Shown here in pieces: positions 1-11,964 of a stretch of DNA of 64,000 nucleotides (positions are counted from its first letter, which is position 1; every line of letters begins with the position of its first letter). Origin of the DNA: Odontocerum albicorne (taxonomy: Eukaryota > Arthropoda > Insecta > Trichoptera > Odontoceridae); assembly GCA_949825065.1 (NCBI GenBank), contig OX463854.1, forward strand, positions 15,661,112 through 15,725,111. Reading direction: 5' to 3'. The position numbers and the translations under genes were made by a program. The notes below the pieces were generated by a model. It made no database searches. It saw only the letters and a program-made list of their open reading frames with translations, and was not told the DNA's origin.

Positions 1-1150
1 TTATATGTACATTTTCTGTCTGTTCCATATAATTACTTCAATACACGCATTTAATATGACTTTATTTAACAATTCTTCGATAGAAACATGTGCATAGAGT
101 TCATTTATCCTTTCAAGATTTCCTGTAACTTGAAAGAACTATATTGCCTTTGTCAATTTCAAGGTATTTGCATATCACATGTTTTATATTCTTGTTTTGA
201 GAGAATTTATATTTTCATGACAATCCTTGTCGAATTCCACATGTGTATCTATTTGACCTGTCAGCAACAATAGATTAAACCAGAGCTTCCCTACCAGTGA
301 TACGCGATAGGTGGTCTATTGTACAACATGCAATTTTTATCCGGTTTTCACATACTTCAACAAGAAACTTTTATTGCAACAAATTTATCCCCTTTATATT
401 CCATCGTCAATTCAGTTGGAAAGCGAAGCTACGCCATGGAGTTTATTTCGAGTAAGTGAGCTGTTGCACACCAGTAAACACCGCAGTACGCAGTACAGTC
501 ACCGAAGTTAGGCGATCTTAGCACACCGGTACGTTTTCTCCCTTTGTGAAAGACTAGATGTGACCGAAGTCATAGTTATCCTTATGTCCCCGAATACTTG
601 GCGGAAAAAAATTCTGTGTCATTCGAGCATTACCGAGCAGCCATGCATCTCTATATCTACATACTCACAATTAAAAGTTAGCAAAATAGGAAATGGACGC
701 ATGTTTTCTTCAGTATTTTCTGAAAGCCTTATAACTTATTTTATATGCTGTGAAACGAAAAATGTTAGCGATTACTGGCTGAAACATTTTTAAAACGCTG
801 AATGATTTCTAGGATCGTTCAAGATCTTTCTGTAACAGAACGAGCGTTCCGAACATTTCATAAATTTCATTTCTTTAAAATTCGTATGAAATATGTTTCT
901 CGAACGAAATACAGAGAGGAAACTTATATGATATCTGATTCAAGGTATATTTGAATATATTTGATCGCTTAAAAATTTACCCATCGTAAATATCTCCTTA
1001 CCAGTTATTTGACTATTGACAAAACTCTTAAAAACATCTAAATATAATATCAATTGATTATGAATATGGTTAAATATTGATTATTTATATAAACATCCTG
1101 CTTGATCTGGTTATACGTTTACTTTAACCTAAGATCATGCAGTAATTTTA
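1..1150. other. AT-rich spacer, no gene seen
   Basis: Open frames here are short (under 80 codons), overlap on both strands and have no recognisable motif. The only structured part is about 446-545, which shares its two ends with a segment at 18785-18900 and is listed separately. Confidence 0.6.
446..545 (+). repeat. Dispersed repeat A, copy 1
   Basis: Begins with a stretch like AAGTGAGCTGTTGCACACCAG and ends with CGATCTTAGCACACCGGTACG. A second copy at 18785-18900 has AGTGAGCCATTACACACCAGC and CGATCGAAGCACACCGGCATG in the same order and spacing, with a more diverged middle. Family unknown; it may be the 5' part of a retroposon. Two copies show it is repetitive but not what it is. Confidence 0.45.
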
Positions 1151-1159
1151 TCATTTATT

Positions 1160-1350
1160 AAGTAAATAAAATTAGTTAATATATTGTTTATAGTTAAGGC
1201 ATTAACATTGTGGAGGTTTAAAGATATTGTAATTTGTTTTATCAAACACTGTTTATTCCACTTTTTGCGAAAAATGGAATAAGTGCAGTTCTAATAAGTT
1301 TGGAATAAGTTTATTTCACTTTTTGCAAAAAGTGGAATAAAGTGTTTCAT
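1160..1350 (+). repeat. Penelope-like terminal repeat fragment with fold-back
   Basis: Carries the same string as the left end of the element at 38075 (ATTGTTTATAGTTAAGGCATT, then a GTGGAGGTTTAAA block, then TTTATCAAACACTGTTTATT and CCACTTTTTG). After that it folds back, with AAAAAGTGGAATAA in the opposite sense near 1326-1340. The hammerhead-like core found in the longer copies at 17.4 and 38.2 kb is absent. No coding part survives. Confidence 0.5.
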
Positions 1351-1915
1351 GAAACAAATTACAAAAAAAAGTTTATTTTGTATTCCGTTGCTTACTCGCT
1401 GAAATAAATTATATAAAAAAAAACATTTTTTAAAATACGTTCCGTCGTACATTAAACGTTGTTTTTTTAATAGGCAATCCACCCACACTATGATGATTTG
1501 TGCCACCAAAGCAAAGTCACTTTGTAATTATAAGATATTGTAACATGAAATAAATAATAAGCTTTAGATGTTATAGAAGTCACACACGGTTTGAATTACT
1601 GAAATAATTTAGTCGATATTTTGTACTGATTATTTGAAATATTGTTAATAAAATGCTTCTCAATTGAAATATATCGATAAATAATACATGTGATACTTTG
1701 CATTAATTGAGAATTTTCGAACGTTTGTATTTTATTTTGCAATGTTGCATAAATAACATAAATCTGTTAACCAAATGGTCTTAAAACACCACGAATTCAT
1801 CTACAATTTATAAGGTGTTTAAAACTAAAGGTTATATTATATTGTTAACAATAATTAGAGAGATTTTTACAAATAAGGATTTCAAATCAATGCCAGGCAT
1901 TGAAGAATGAAATGT

Positions 1916-2370
1916 CATAATATTGATGATCGGCTTAATTGTGGTTGCTACTGGATCACTAATGGATGTTATAATATTGACGATCGGCTTAATTGTTGGT
2001 GCTTCTGGATCACTAATGGATGTCATAATATTGATGATCGGCTTAATTGTGGTTGCTACTGGATCACTAATGGATGTTATAATATTGACGATCGGCTTAA
2101 TTGTTGTTGCTACTGGATCACTAATGGATGTCATAATATTGATGATCGGCTTAATTGTGGTTGCTACTGGATCACTAATTGATGCAATAATATTGACGAT
2201 CGGCTTAATTGTTGTGGCTTCTGGATCACTAATGGATGTCATAATATTGAGGATCGGCTTAATTGTGGTTGCTACTGTATCACTAATGGATGTTATAATA
2301 TTGACGGTTGACTTAATTGTTGTGGCTACTGAATCACTAATTGATGTTATAATATTGAAGATCGGCTTAG
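1916..2370. repeat. 54-bp minisatellite, 8 full units plus a partial
   Basis: Eight consecutive 54-bp units start at 1916, 1970, 2024, 2078, 2132, 2186, 2240 and 2294, with a broken ninth to about 2370. Units alternate between two versions (ATTGATGATCGG...GTGGTTGC and ATTGACGATCGG...GTTGTTGC), so the higher-order period is 108 bp. Because 54 is a multiple of 3, an open frame repeats in phase: the minus strand reads an 18-residue unit of the type TSISDPVATTIKPIINIM for 184 codons (1832-2386), and the plus strand is open for 155 codons with a hydrophobic unit. Openness is expected from any in-phase repeat lacking stops, so I do not call a gene. A real repeat-rich protein on the minus strand is the alternative. 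Confidence 0.85.
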
Positions 2371-2399
2371 GATCGCTAAAGTACATTTAAAACGACGAT

Positions 2400-5300
2400 A
2401 GGATCACTAATGTACATTTAAAACGGTTTGTTTTAACGGAAAATATGAAATATGACGTTTATAAAACTTGGTCCGACTAAAATATTATGTCTTCATCTGT
2501 CTTATCAACGCATTTTTAACTGAACACTGAATGTAAAAGTGCATTTTTTTTAATAATAATAATAATTTATTCGAGCAAGTGTAAAAGATTCTGCAATGCA
2601 ACATAAACTGTATGAAAAATACACAAGCAATAAAATAAAAGAGTACATGCATGTTATATGATTTTGAATATAAATAAAAAAAGCAATTGATGGTGTCTAA
2701 CGTACTCTATTCCTTACATAGAGTAAAACAGAGTTACTTCTCTGTTTTGGCTTAGAGTTCCAAATGCTTGTCAAAAAATCTTAGAATGAAACAATTATTT
2801 AAAAAATCAGGAACTCCAAATTTTTCATTCACGCTGAAGAAATGTGAATATTAGAGAATGCCATCCTTTGTTATGGATACCTGGAAACTATATTTTCATG
2901 GTTTAATTTTAAAATGGATAACTAATAAATCATGTTTTAAACAAAAGCTTTTAAGAATAATCTTCACTTTTGCACTGTTCAGTGTTAACTTGGAGGCTGC
3001 TAACCGTCTAGAATCGAATCGGAAGCTTAGAACGAAAAGTTTCGGATAACAATAGGTATTTGGATTCTGTATCGTATTCCATGTACGGGAGACACGAAGT
3101 CTCGTGTTTCTTATTTGAAGTCTCGCATTTTGTCATAAGGAATATCCAATTGATAAAGTAGAAAATATTAAATAATAGACAGATTTTAATATGATTTAAC
3201 GTCAAGTGTGGAGTGGCTAACAATCGGAATAAAAGGGAATTGAAAGTCGAAATAAGGTATTTTAGCTCTTTCTTGCATACACTTTATTGAAAAAAAAAAG
3301 TGCTAGCATAATTGCTCTTTGAAACACGAATTTATTTTTTGTTTTCATCGTATTTTTAAATAAAACAAGTTAAATAAGTAAAATAAGCTATTTATTGAAA
3401 GAAAAAGGCTTTGGAGGAATAAGATGTTTGATAATACTTACCACTCTGGTGCTGGGACATTAACAACGATAAAAATATTAAAACAATCTACATATAAATT
3501 TCACGATGAGATTAAACACGAAATGCAGGGGAACATTAATAATACATTATAACTTCGTCGAAACGATTTTCTCCTTTTCTTACAACTTCAATTTTATACC
3601 TGGGCTCATGAAAATTATATAACAGATGCACCGTTCGCTTATCTTTCCATTTCGTTTTCTGTATCGGCATTTCCTGTATCGCTAATCTTCCAATCATATT
3701 CACCTCTCATCAAATCCTTATATTTCTTTAGATGGCGCAAAAAATATATTTGTGTAGACTGTGACTTATGCACTTTCATATTTAGCAATCCTAATTGAAA
3801 ATCATAAGCTATTGAAAAATATGTCGAAGTGCGTATTAAAGTTTTTTTCTTCGAGTAGCTGAAATTTTTTTAACACCACCCAAGGTCCGAATTCGCTTAA
3901 TCTTTTTTGATTTCCTTATAAGTGTACGAGTATATTTGAAATTTCATATGATATCCACTGGATCCACTCTTATTCATGAGGTTTTAGGCATGTTTTGCTT
4001 TCGAATTTTATCATGCTTTTATATATGACAAGGATTGTTGTTGTGTATTTTTTCAATGCATTCTATAGTTGGTTGTGTTAAGGCCTTTCTTTTTACAACT
4101 TGTCATAATCAACAGGATTTCTCTCTTTGTCATCAATAAATTCAGGTGTAAATTACTGAGAAATCACCCAAACCTGTTAACAGCCATATTCTGAAATAAA
4201 TACGGATCATGAAGATCTGATGACAAATAACCCCGCTATATTGCTATGTAGGTTTATTTTTATTAGTAAATTGAGTTCTTGGAAGGTTTAATTTTTTTGT
4301 GTCGTAGCAGATTCATAAGGTTTCTTCTTTTGTCGTGTGCAAAGGTATGTTTGTGAAAACATGTTAGATAAATGCGTGCCAAAATAAAAAATAAAAAAAG
4401 AGGAATAGGACTTTTTAGACATATTGCGGAAGTTTTGTGTGATAACTAAAGGTACTCGTACCAGGTACTGCACAATGGAAAGTATCGGTAGATTTGTGTT
4501 TCAGCAGAGGTTGAGGCTCCAGGGGTTCCTAGGTTCAATAAACGTACATGGGGAACTTGTCTTGATTTTCATCATTTTCATTGTTATTATCACCTTCAAC
4601 ATCCAACGGCGGTAAATAATCAAGTGGTAAGTACGAGTAAAATGACATTATCTTCATCATGTGTTGAATCACAATTGCTTTTATTATCGGATGAAATGTT
4701 TTTATAGCAAAAATATTATCGATTTCATTGCAGAAAATGTTTTTATAAGCCATGAGAAATGTAAAGAATTAATTATAAATGTGTAAATCACATTTATGAG
4801 AATCAAATCACAATAGTTGATTTAATAACATCATATCACTAAGTAACATTGTTGAAACGCAGTATATAAAATACTCGTACATACGAATATATCTATTTTA
4901 TGGCGGAAACATACTAGATGCATGGTGGTAGTATTTACTAACCACCCTTAAATAGGTTGTAATGAAATATTTATACTATTCTTGTTTAATTTTGCACTTA
5001 TTAATCATAATCGTAGTACGAATTTATAATAATTAGCAAAAGTGATGTAATAAAAAATATCACACATATTCAATGTCTCAAATAAGGTCATGAGCAATCT
5101 TCAACACGCGTATAATTTTTTTTATGACATATAACACAAAAACATTGGTGATTTGAAAATCGTCTGTGGTTTTAGTTAAAAGTACCACAGAAAAAAAAAC
5201 TATTGTATTTTGTTTTCTTCTCAGTTCAACATTTAAAAATAGAAGGTAGTCATCAATACTAATCACCAATTTTCAAAGAGTTATAAATGTTATAAATGTT

Positions 5301-5600
5301 TATATAGTTTTGTTTTTGTTTATATAGTTATAAATGTTTATATAATTTTGTCTTTAACATTGAGCAGTTTAATTCCTAATGATTTTGAGACAATGCTATC
5401 TCCACAGTGACGACATATGGAATCCTTAAAATCCTACAAGATTTCTTATAATAAAATCCTCTTGTATTTATTTTCGAAAATCTTCATGTAAGAGACGGAA
5501 TAGATGTTTTCCTGGAGCTCTAATTTCACTGAAACTCGGTATTCATACATTGGATCAGTTTCAGATTTTGTATGTTTTGCTGTGACATCTAAACGACGTC
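2400..5600. other. AT-rich spacer, no gene seen
   Basis: No convincing coding region on either strand. Visible small features: a TTTTTTTTTAATAATAATAATAA tract near 2546-2570, which looks like the 3' tail of a minus-strand retroposon; three TACGAGTA/TACTCGTA octamers (3925, 4453, 4872); and a short tandem of TATAAATGTTTATATA near 5281-5345. Confidence 0.55.
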
Positions 5601-5632
5601 TTATAAAGTTGAAAATGTTCAGTGTACGATTA

Positions 5633-5762
5633 AACTTTCTAGCAAAAACGCTATGTTATTAACCCTTTACAAATTGAAATGTTGATATCGAAATAAAAAC
5701 TTTCTAGCAAAAACGCTATGTTATTAACCCTTTACAAATCGAAATATTGATATCGAAATAAA
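5633..5762. repeat. 65-bp tandem duplication
   Basis: Two direct copies (5633-5697 and 5698-5762) beginning AACTTTCTAGCAAAAACGC and ending GATATCGAAATAAA differ at only two or three bases, so this is a recent local duplication. It lies in non-coding AT-rich DNA. Confidence 0.9.
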
Positions 5763-5875
5763 AAAAATCAAATAAATCGAAACTGTGTTTTCTATATATT
5801 TTTTTAATGCAACTTAGCTATATATATTATTAAATTTATTATTAATTTGTACAATCGTGGTTTCATAATAAAACA

Positions 5876-6075
5876 CGATCACCTCCGTAACTTAATTGAT
5901 AACATGCCTGTCTTCTTACCTGGGGTTGCGGGTTCGATTCCCGCAGATGTCGAATTTATGTGTAAAGACCTCTTTAACACATATCTGACTGGTTGAGTTA
6001 GATCACCAAAAGAAACTAAACTCGCTAGGTTTTGCTGTGTGCAAATCAATAATACAACACAAATCGTCATGATGG
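5876..6075 (+). repeat. tRNA-derived SINE, copy 1
   Basis: The head has a degenerate pol III A box (CGTAACTTAATTGATAAC) and a perfect B box (GGTTCGATTCC near 5931). The body then follows the family pattern: a CTTTAACACAT..CTGACTGGTTG segment and the tail CTCGCTAGGTTTTGCTGTG. At least a dozen relatives sit in this window. The family is retroposed by a LINE partner and is not a functional tRNA, because the anticodon arm does not fold cleanly. Confidence 0.75.
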
Positions 6076-6275
6076 TTTGAATTATAGTGATGCACTTTTT
6101 AAATTTGTATAAATCGGCTTATAAAATGATTTTGCAAACCCGAAATCAATAATACTTAATATATTCCCGCTATTCTACTTCTGATATTTGGACAGATATC
6201 TAAATTATAACGACTCTACGATAACGTAGGACGATAAATCCAACAAGACTTGTTAAAAAACAAAAACCTCTAGAC

Positions 6276-6718
6276 CAGGGGTCTCCAAACTTTTTAGCCT
6301 AAGGGCCACACTGACTCCTCCATTAAGTCCCAAGGGCCAAGAGCTAGCCAGCTGATCATACCAACATACTGTAGTTTTGAATGATGCGCAAATTTTCGTA
6401 TTGGGACTAGCCGACGAGTGAGATATCTATGGCGCAGGGGACGGGGTGGACTCCGATCCGTTCGCAATTTCAGTTGGTACTTACGGACAAGTGTCAAGGA
6501 CATTTCATTGCGGCGGAGATAGCCGATGTATGTCAGTTATTGTTTCTTAATTGGTCGTTAAATAAAAACATCTGATTGTAATTTTGTATGATTTACTTAC
6601 ACTGTAAATTTTACAACGTAATCAAAATAAACTATGACGGGTCGGATACCGGGCATATCTGGCCCGCTACCGCGGGCTGGATTGGTGGTGCTCGCGGGCC
6701 GTAGTTTGGAGACCCCTG
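6276..6718. mobile_element. hAT-type non-autonomous element (MITE)
   Basis: A 443-bp element flanked by perfect 8-bp target duplications CTCTAGAC (6268-6275 and 6719-6726). Terminal inverted repeats begin CAGGGGTCTCCAAACT and then diverge. The 8-bp duplication and the CAGGG start with imperfect inverted ends are hallmarks of the hAT superfamily. There is no transposase, so it must have been moved in trans. The interior is GC-richer than its surroundings. The intact duplication argues for a fairly recent insertion. Confidence 0.85.
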
Positions 6719-6861
6719 CTCTAGACTTTTTCTAAAAATCGATACTCCTGGTCAGTAATGTTTATCATGTAAAAAAATACACGGAAAAATGACAAAAAGT
6801 GGGACATTGATATAAATTCTGTCAAAATGCATGCTGAACGATCCAATTGATGAAAATATTA

Positions 6862-8131
6862 GGTGTACCGGAAAAGAATGTCGTTTTTTTTGTTATCGCT
6901 TTTGAGTGGTCAGTTGTGCTTCGGCAGTCGAACTTTTACAACGTGTTCTGTGTTGTTTCTCTGACTACGTATACCTGGAGTGTATTAGGACTTTTAAACA
7001 AAAACATTTACAACCCTATATACAATGGAGCGCTTTGTACCGAATGAGGAATTTATTCGAAATATTATGCTTTACCATTTCATGAAGAAAAAAAGTGCAA
7101 CATGTGCTTTAAAAAATATTTGTGATTTACTGGGAGATATTTTGAATGTTCGTAAATGCCAGAGGTGGTTTAAACAATTTAAATCCGGCTATTTTGATCT
7201 AAAAAATAACCCTGGAAGTGGTCGACCTGTTAAAATGGATAGCGATGTTTTAACTGAGCTGATTCAGCAAAATCCAACTTTAACGATTCAAGAACTCGCG
7301 GAGCTACTCGGATGTTCATGGTCAAGCGTGCAAGAGCATATAAAAAAATCGGCAAGACATGGAAACAAGGAAAATGGATACGTCATGAATTAAGTGAAGA
7401 GAATCTCGGTGAGCGTATAAACGCGTGCACTGAGTTATTGGAATTAAATACCAAAACTCCATTTCTACAACATCTTGTAACTGGTGACGAAAAATGGGTG
7501 TTGTATTCAAACCAAAGACGCAAGAAACAATGGCTTTCAAAGGGCCAGGTACCAAAACCCACCCCTAAGCCCGGGCTCACTGCAAAAAAAGTTCTTTTGT
7601 CTGTTTGGTGGGACTGCAAGAGAATAATTTATTTCGAAACATTAAAACCCGGACAGACAATTAACGCCCAAGTGAATTGTGATCAACTAGAGCATTTAGA
7701 TGCAGAAATAATAAAAAAAAAGACCTGCACTGGCTAATTGTGGACAAGTGTTTTTACAGCACGATAATGCACGACCGCATACCTCAAAAATTACGAAAGA
7801 AAAAATTAAAGCCCTAGGTTGGACAACTGTACGTCACCCACCATATTCATTGGATCTTGCTCCATCGGATTACCATTTGTTCCGGTCAATGCAACACTTT
7901 TAAAACGGAAAAGAATACAAAAATTATGATGATGTCAAAAAAGGCATATCTGAGTATTTTGCATCGAAACCACCTGAATTTTACGAACGCGGTATTAAAA
8001 AATTGACTGAGAGGTGGTAGAAGGTTGTATCAAACGATGGCAATTATATTTTGAACTAAGTTTTAATAAATAAATACATTAAATGCACCAAATTGTTTTA
8101 TTGAAAAAACGACATTCTTTTCCGGTACACC
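6862..8131 (+). mobile_element. mariner element 1, full length, dead
   Basis: A 1270-bp mariner at a TA target (6860-6861 and 8132-8133). Inverted ends read GGTGTACCGGAAAAGAATG on the left, with the same sequence inverted on the right (CATTCTTTTCCGGTACACC). The ends and the transposase type resemble the lineage that contains the Drosophila Mos1 element. The gene inside is broken, so the copy is non-autonomous. Confidence 0.92.
7025..8059 (+). pseudogene. mariner transposase pseudogene (element 1)
   Basis: The reading starts at ATG 7025 (MERFVPNEEF) and shows the two helix-turn-helix DNA-binding regions, including WFKQFKSGYFDL and the SGRP linker. The catalytic triad of the D,D34D family is still recognisable: TGDEKW (first Asp, about 7480-7500), QHDNARPHT (second, about 7760) and APSDYHLF (third, about 7865). 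The frame is broken in at least two places: in the A-run near 7345-7352, where one A appears to be missing, and near 7715-7735 in another A-run. A stop follows in HF*NGKEYK near 7903, and another lies near the C terminus. A live enzyme would cut and paste its own element; this copy cannot. Confidence 0.9.
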
Positions 8132-8139
8132 TAATATAT

Positions 8140-9105
8140 ACTTCCACGGATATCATCAAGCAGATTGACAGATTTTTTTAAATATTATTGACCTTCAAAT
8201 ATCATAACCTATTTTAGAAAATTGGGAAATTGTATGAAAAAAAACAAAATTTTTCAAAGCGAAGGTCAGTCAATTCAATAGCCATCCCTCTCACGATGAT
8301 GTCTTCTTCATTTTATCTCCCTCCCTTTTTTAGGAGCGTAGCACTTCCCAAATTTGATCCCCCGCCCTCCGGTGGGGCATGACATTTTCGTCGATGTCGG
8401 GATTACGACCATAAACCCGGATCCCCGATTTGATAGTCCCAACATGGTGTAACATTTGACCACCGTATCGAAAAAGAAATTCCACCAATTCAGACAAGTG
8501 AAAAGTGCAGTGTTCGTGGTTGCCCCTTTACCGAATAGCTGAAACGTTTGTTGTCAAATATATATGTTGTGCTAACGTCCAGTTTGTAATTCGTCACGTT
8601 CCGAACGCTTAGTGCTACTTTTGATTGTACTGTGATTTTACGATGGCTAGTTTTGTATGTTTTTGTTGTTCCAAAACGCAACACGATTGGATGCATTTTG
8701 GAATGTATGAAAACACGCATATTTTTATAGAAAAATATTATTTTGTACACTCGTTTATATGAAAATTCCTGTGAAATATATTTTTATTTTCCAAAATTTG
8801 TGACGATGGCTTTGAAAGCAATTTTATTTTACTATTTAATTCTTGTTTAATAGTAATTATTTGCTTTCTACAGGTTAGGTTCTTTCTAATGTTTTTTTAA
8901 TGATTCGACTGTGCTTTGTGCAAATCCATAATAATAATTTATAAAATTCACTTGATGAATCCCACTAATACGATGCTGTTATCGGGTTTTGAGTTTCGAC
9001 CTCCTTTAGTTTTTCATCAGGCAAAGCAAAAGTTTGTTTTTGTACGTAAACCATTTAATTTTAGGATTTGAGCTAGTACGAAATTATATTTAAATTTAAA
9101 AATGC
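8140..9105. other. Spacer with a small GC-rich patch
   Basis: No gene. About 8290-8440 is GC-richer than its surroundings (runs such as CCCCCGCCCTCCGGTGGGG) and is not obviously part of any repeat in the window. The open frame at 8490-8750 on the minus strand has no motif. Confidence 0.5.
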
Positions 9106-9109
9106 TGGA

Positions 9110-9185
9110 AAGGAAATTCGCCAGGAATCAAGCCTGGCACCTCGGTATGGTGTAAGCTTACTAAGCTACAGGCCATAGCATGGCG
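9110..9185 (-). repeat. tRNA-like SINE head
   Basis: Read on the minus strand it has an A-box-like TGGCCTGTAGCTTAGTAAG and a B-box-like GGCTTGATTCCTG about 30 bases later, the order and spacing of a tRNA-derived SINE head. The rest of the SINE body is not clear here. It could also be a decayed tRNA pseudogene. Confidence 0.4.
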
Positions 9186-9199
9186 ATTTACCATCTTGA

Positions 9200-10355
9200 A
9201 CAGTTTTTTTGTTTTCTCCTGATGAAGGGCGAATGGTCTTATATCCTCAGTTGATTTACACACGAAAGGTTCCTGACTTCATTTCAATATTACTAATTTC
9301 TCAGCCTTATTCATTTCATGCGTTTTTTTTCTTCGATTCTCATGTGTTTACTTTTAACTGATTATTTTGTTTATGTACTCGTAGTTTAAAAGTCATAAAA
9401 TGCTTTTTTTACCTGATCAACGTACTTCCATCATTTTAATATATGTCCGAAAACATACACTTACAGATAGTTTTTGTTTAAACTTATCTTGAATATATAA
9501 AACACAAAGACAATGAAATTCTAAATGCTTTCGATTTCTTTAATGCCTTTTGGCATTTCGTTAATACTTTGAAACCTTTGTAGTATAAGTTATTTTGATT
9601 TTTTTTTTCGTTTTGGAAATCGAAAAATCATCCCGACTTCTCGTGGGGTAATTATGGACCTTATTATTGTACATCACACGTTGTCAGATATGCAGTTTAA
9701 GACATTAATCATTTAATATTGTTTTACCGTACACTGTTTTACAAAGCATATCCTTAATTAGAGTGTATTTGCTTAATTTCAAAATACGAGTAGTTCTCAT
9801 CCCTTTATTCTGCACAATTTGAATTTTTCTCAGTTAAATATCATTACGCAGGAAAAAAAAACACTTGAACACTAATTTGTTATTGCAATAATATTTAAAT
9901 ATTTTCATTTTATATATCGCCGTTAAGACAGCGTTTTGTTGTGTAAAAATCACATTATACTCGTATATTTAACATTTGGCGAGATGTATTAGGTGTTAAC
10001 ATACGTTGTGCCCGTTTTTTTTTTCAATTTAAAAATGAGCACCAAAAGTAAAACAAAATGGTAAATGTTATACGTCATTCGAAATAAAATTTTCTGCTCT
10101 ACAAGATATTGTATTTGGTTTTACGTTACATATATTATTTTATTTGATTACAACCCTTCAAAATGGAATGTCAAGTAGACGAAAGTGAGCATTTTCGACA
10201 CCTTCTGTTCGCGTTCAATCGAGGGAATAAAGCTGCCAAAGCGGACAAAACTTATGTTAACACCCAACAGATTTAGGAAGATTATTTTTTAAACAATATT
10301 ATGGATGCATATTGAAAGCAATGAAATAGTTAGATCACAAATAATAATAACAATA
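9200..10355. other. AT-rich spacer, no gene seen
   Basis: Nothing with coding character. It contains three TACGAGTA-type octamers at 9376, 9785 and 9958. Confidence 0.55.
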
Positions 10356-10358
10356 ATA

Positions 10359-11636
10359 GGTTAGTCAATAAGTTTTGAAAGCGACATGTATGGAGCAGTA
10401 GAAAAACTAAAATTTCTACGCCATTTTAATATTTCATCTTTCATAAGAACGTACTCAAAATTTCATTTCGATCTGTCGATTCATTCTTTGTTTACAAGGC
10501 ATTTGAAGTTGACGTGTCAGTGTATTTTTTAACAATGGAAAAATCCGAATATCGTGCAGTGATTAAATTCTTTGTTTTGGAAGGTTTATCGGCTACTGAG
10601 ATCCATGCAAAGATGGTGAAAGTATTAAAGGAGTCTTCTCCTTCATTTCCAACCGTTCACCGATGGGTTTTGGAGTTTAAGCGTGGCCGTACAAGCGTTG
10701 AAGACGATCCACGCTCAGGACGCCAAAAAAGTGCATCAACACCAGAAATCATAGCGAAAATACAAGATATGGTTTTGGAAGATCATCGATCGACTGTGGA
10801 TGTGATAGCTGACACCATAGGCATCTCACATGGAACAACATGGCATATTTTGGCTGAAGTTTTGGGTTTCAAAAAACTGTATGCACAATGGGTGCCGCAT
10901 TTGCTAACAATGCAACTAAAACACGTTCGAATGCGACTTTCTGAGCAACATTTGGAGCAATTTCGAAAAGATAAAAAGGATTTTCTGCGTCGATTCATCA
11001 CTATGGATGAGACTTGGGTCTACCACCATGATCCTGAATCAAAACAAGAGGCTAAGGAGTGGTGTGAACCAGGCACTTTGGCTCCGAAGCGAGTTCGTGT
11101 CCAGAAATCGGCCAAGAAGGTGTTAGCGTTAGTTTTTTGGGATGCAAAAGGAATTTTATTGATAAATTATCTCCAAACTGGTAAGACAATCAACTCTGAT
11201 TATTATTGTGACCTTTTGGACCAGTTGGATGAAAAAAATTGTGAAAAAAGACCCGGTTTGCAGAAGAAAAAATCATTTTTCATCAAGACAATGCACCTGC
11301 TCACACAGCTCAAAAAACCATCGCGAAAAACAGTGAATTGGGGTACGAATTGTTGCAGCATCCACCCTATTCGCCAGATTTAGCTCCCTCTGACTTCTGG
11401 CTGTTCTCACACCTCAAAAAATTCCAAGCATTTTTCATCAAACGAAGAGGTTATAGCCGTCGTAGAGGAGTATTTTGCAGGCCTTCCAGAAAGTCACTTC
11501 CGTGATGGGACAACAAAGTTGGAAGATCGTTGGACCAAGTGTATTGATCTTATGGGAGACTATACTGAGCAATAAAAGTGATTTCCCCCCAAAAAAATGT
11601 ATTTTCATTTCCGCTTTCAAAACTTTTTGACTAACC
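10359..11636 (+). mobile_element. mariner element 2, full length, nearly intact
   Basis: A 1278-bp mariner at a TA site (10357-10358 and 11637-11638). Ends read GGTTAGTCAATAAGTTTTGA on the left and, inverted on the right, GGTTAGTCAAAAAGTTTTGA, differing at one base. The long open frame inside is less decayed than those of the other mariners, making this one of the younger copies in the window. Confidence 0.93.
10535..11574 (+). pseudogene. mariner transposase, frameshifted (element 2)
   Basis: Starts at ATG 10535 (MEKSEYRAVI); an upstream in-frame GTG at 10514 is not the likely start. The first 250 or so codons are uninterrupted: HTH regions, SGRQ linker, WVPHLLT, first catalytic Asp in TMDETWVYHH, then VFWDAKGI and TGKTINSDYY. 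One A is missing in the A-run near 11262-11270; past it the correct frame gives FHQDNAPAHT (second Asp) and HPPYSPDLAPSDFWLF (third Asp). A second shift in the T-run near 11431-11436 precedes the C-terminal NEEVIAVVEEYF...GDYTEQ. With only two small indels, all catalytic residues are still encoded. It belongs to the D,D34D mariner family; I do not assign a subfamily. Confidence 0.92.
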
Positions 11637-11964
11637 TAGTATAAGGACATTTTTCATAGCACCATTTAGAAAGCAAACTCTTCTCGAGGGTTTTCCAACT
11701 TGGTACTCGTACTTACTTTTATGGACAGAAAAAAAATACGACAAAATAAATAAATATATATAAGTTGAGTGTAAGGATAGGAAGGCGGTTGCTCTTGTCA
11801 CATATTATCTGCACAATTTCAGAAAAAAACATGTTTGGTGAGAAAACTGCAGAAAACTTACCAAGGGAGACAAAGTACAGAGAAACCTTTGTAGATCTTC
11901 TGGTATGTGTTTGACACACATTTGGCTTTACTCGTAGTCTAGTGTTTGTGTGTAATGTTCATAT

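Noticed and set aside
1907..2390. Plus-strand 155- and 91-codon frames as genes
   Set aside because: The 54-bp period makes any stop-free frame run through the whole array; several frames are open at once, so openness is not evidence of coding.
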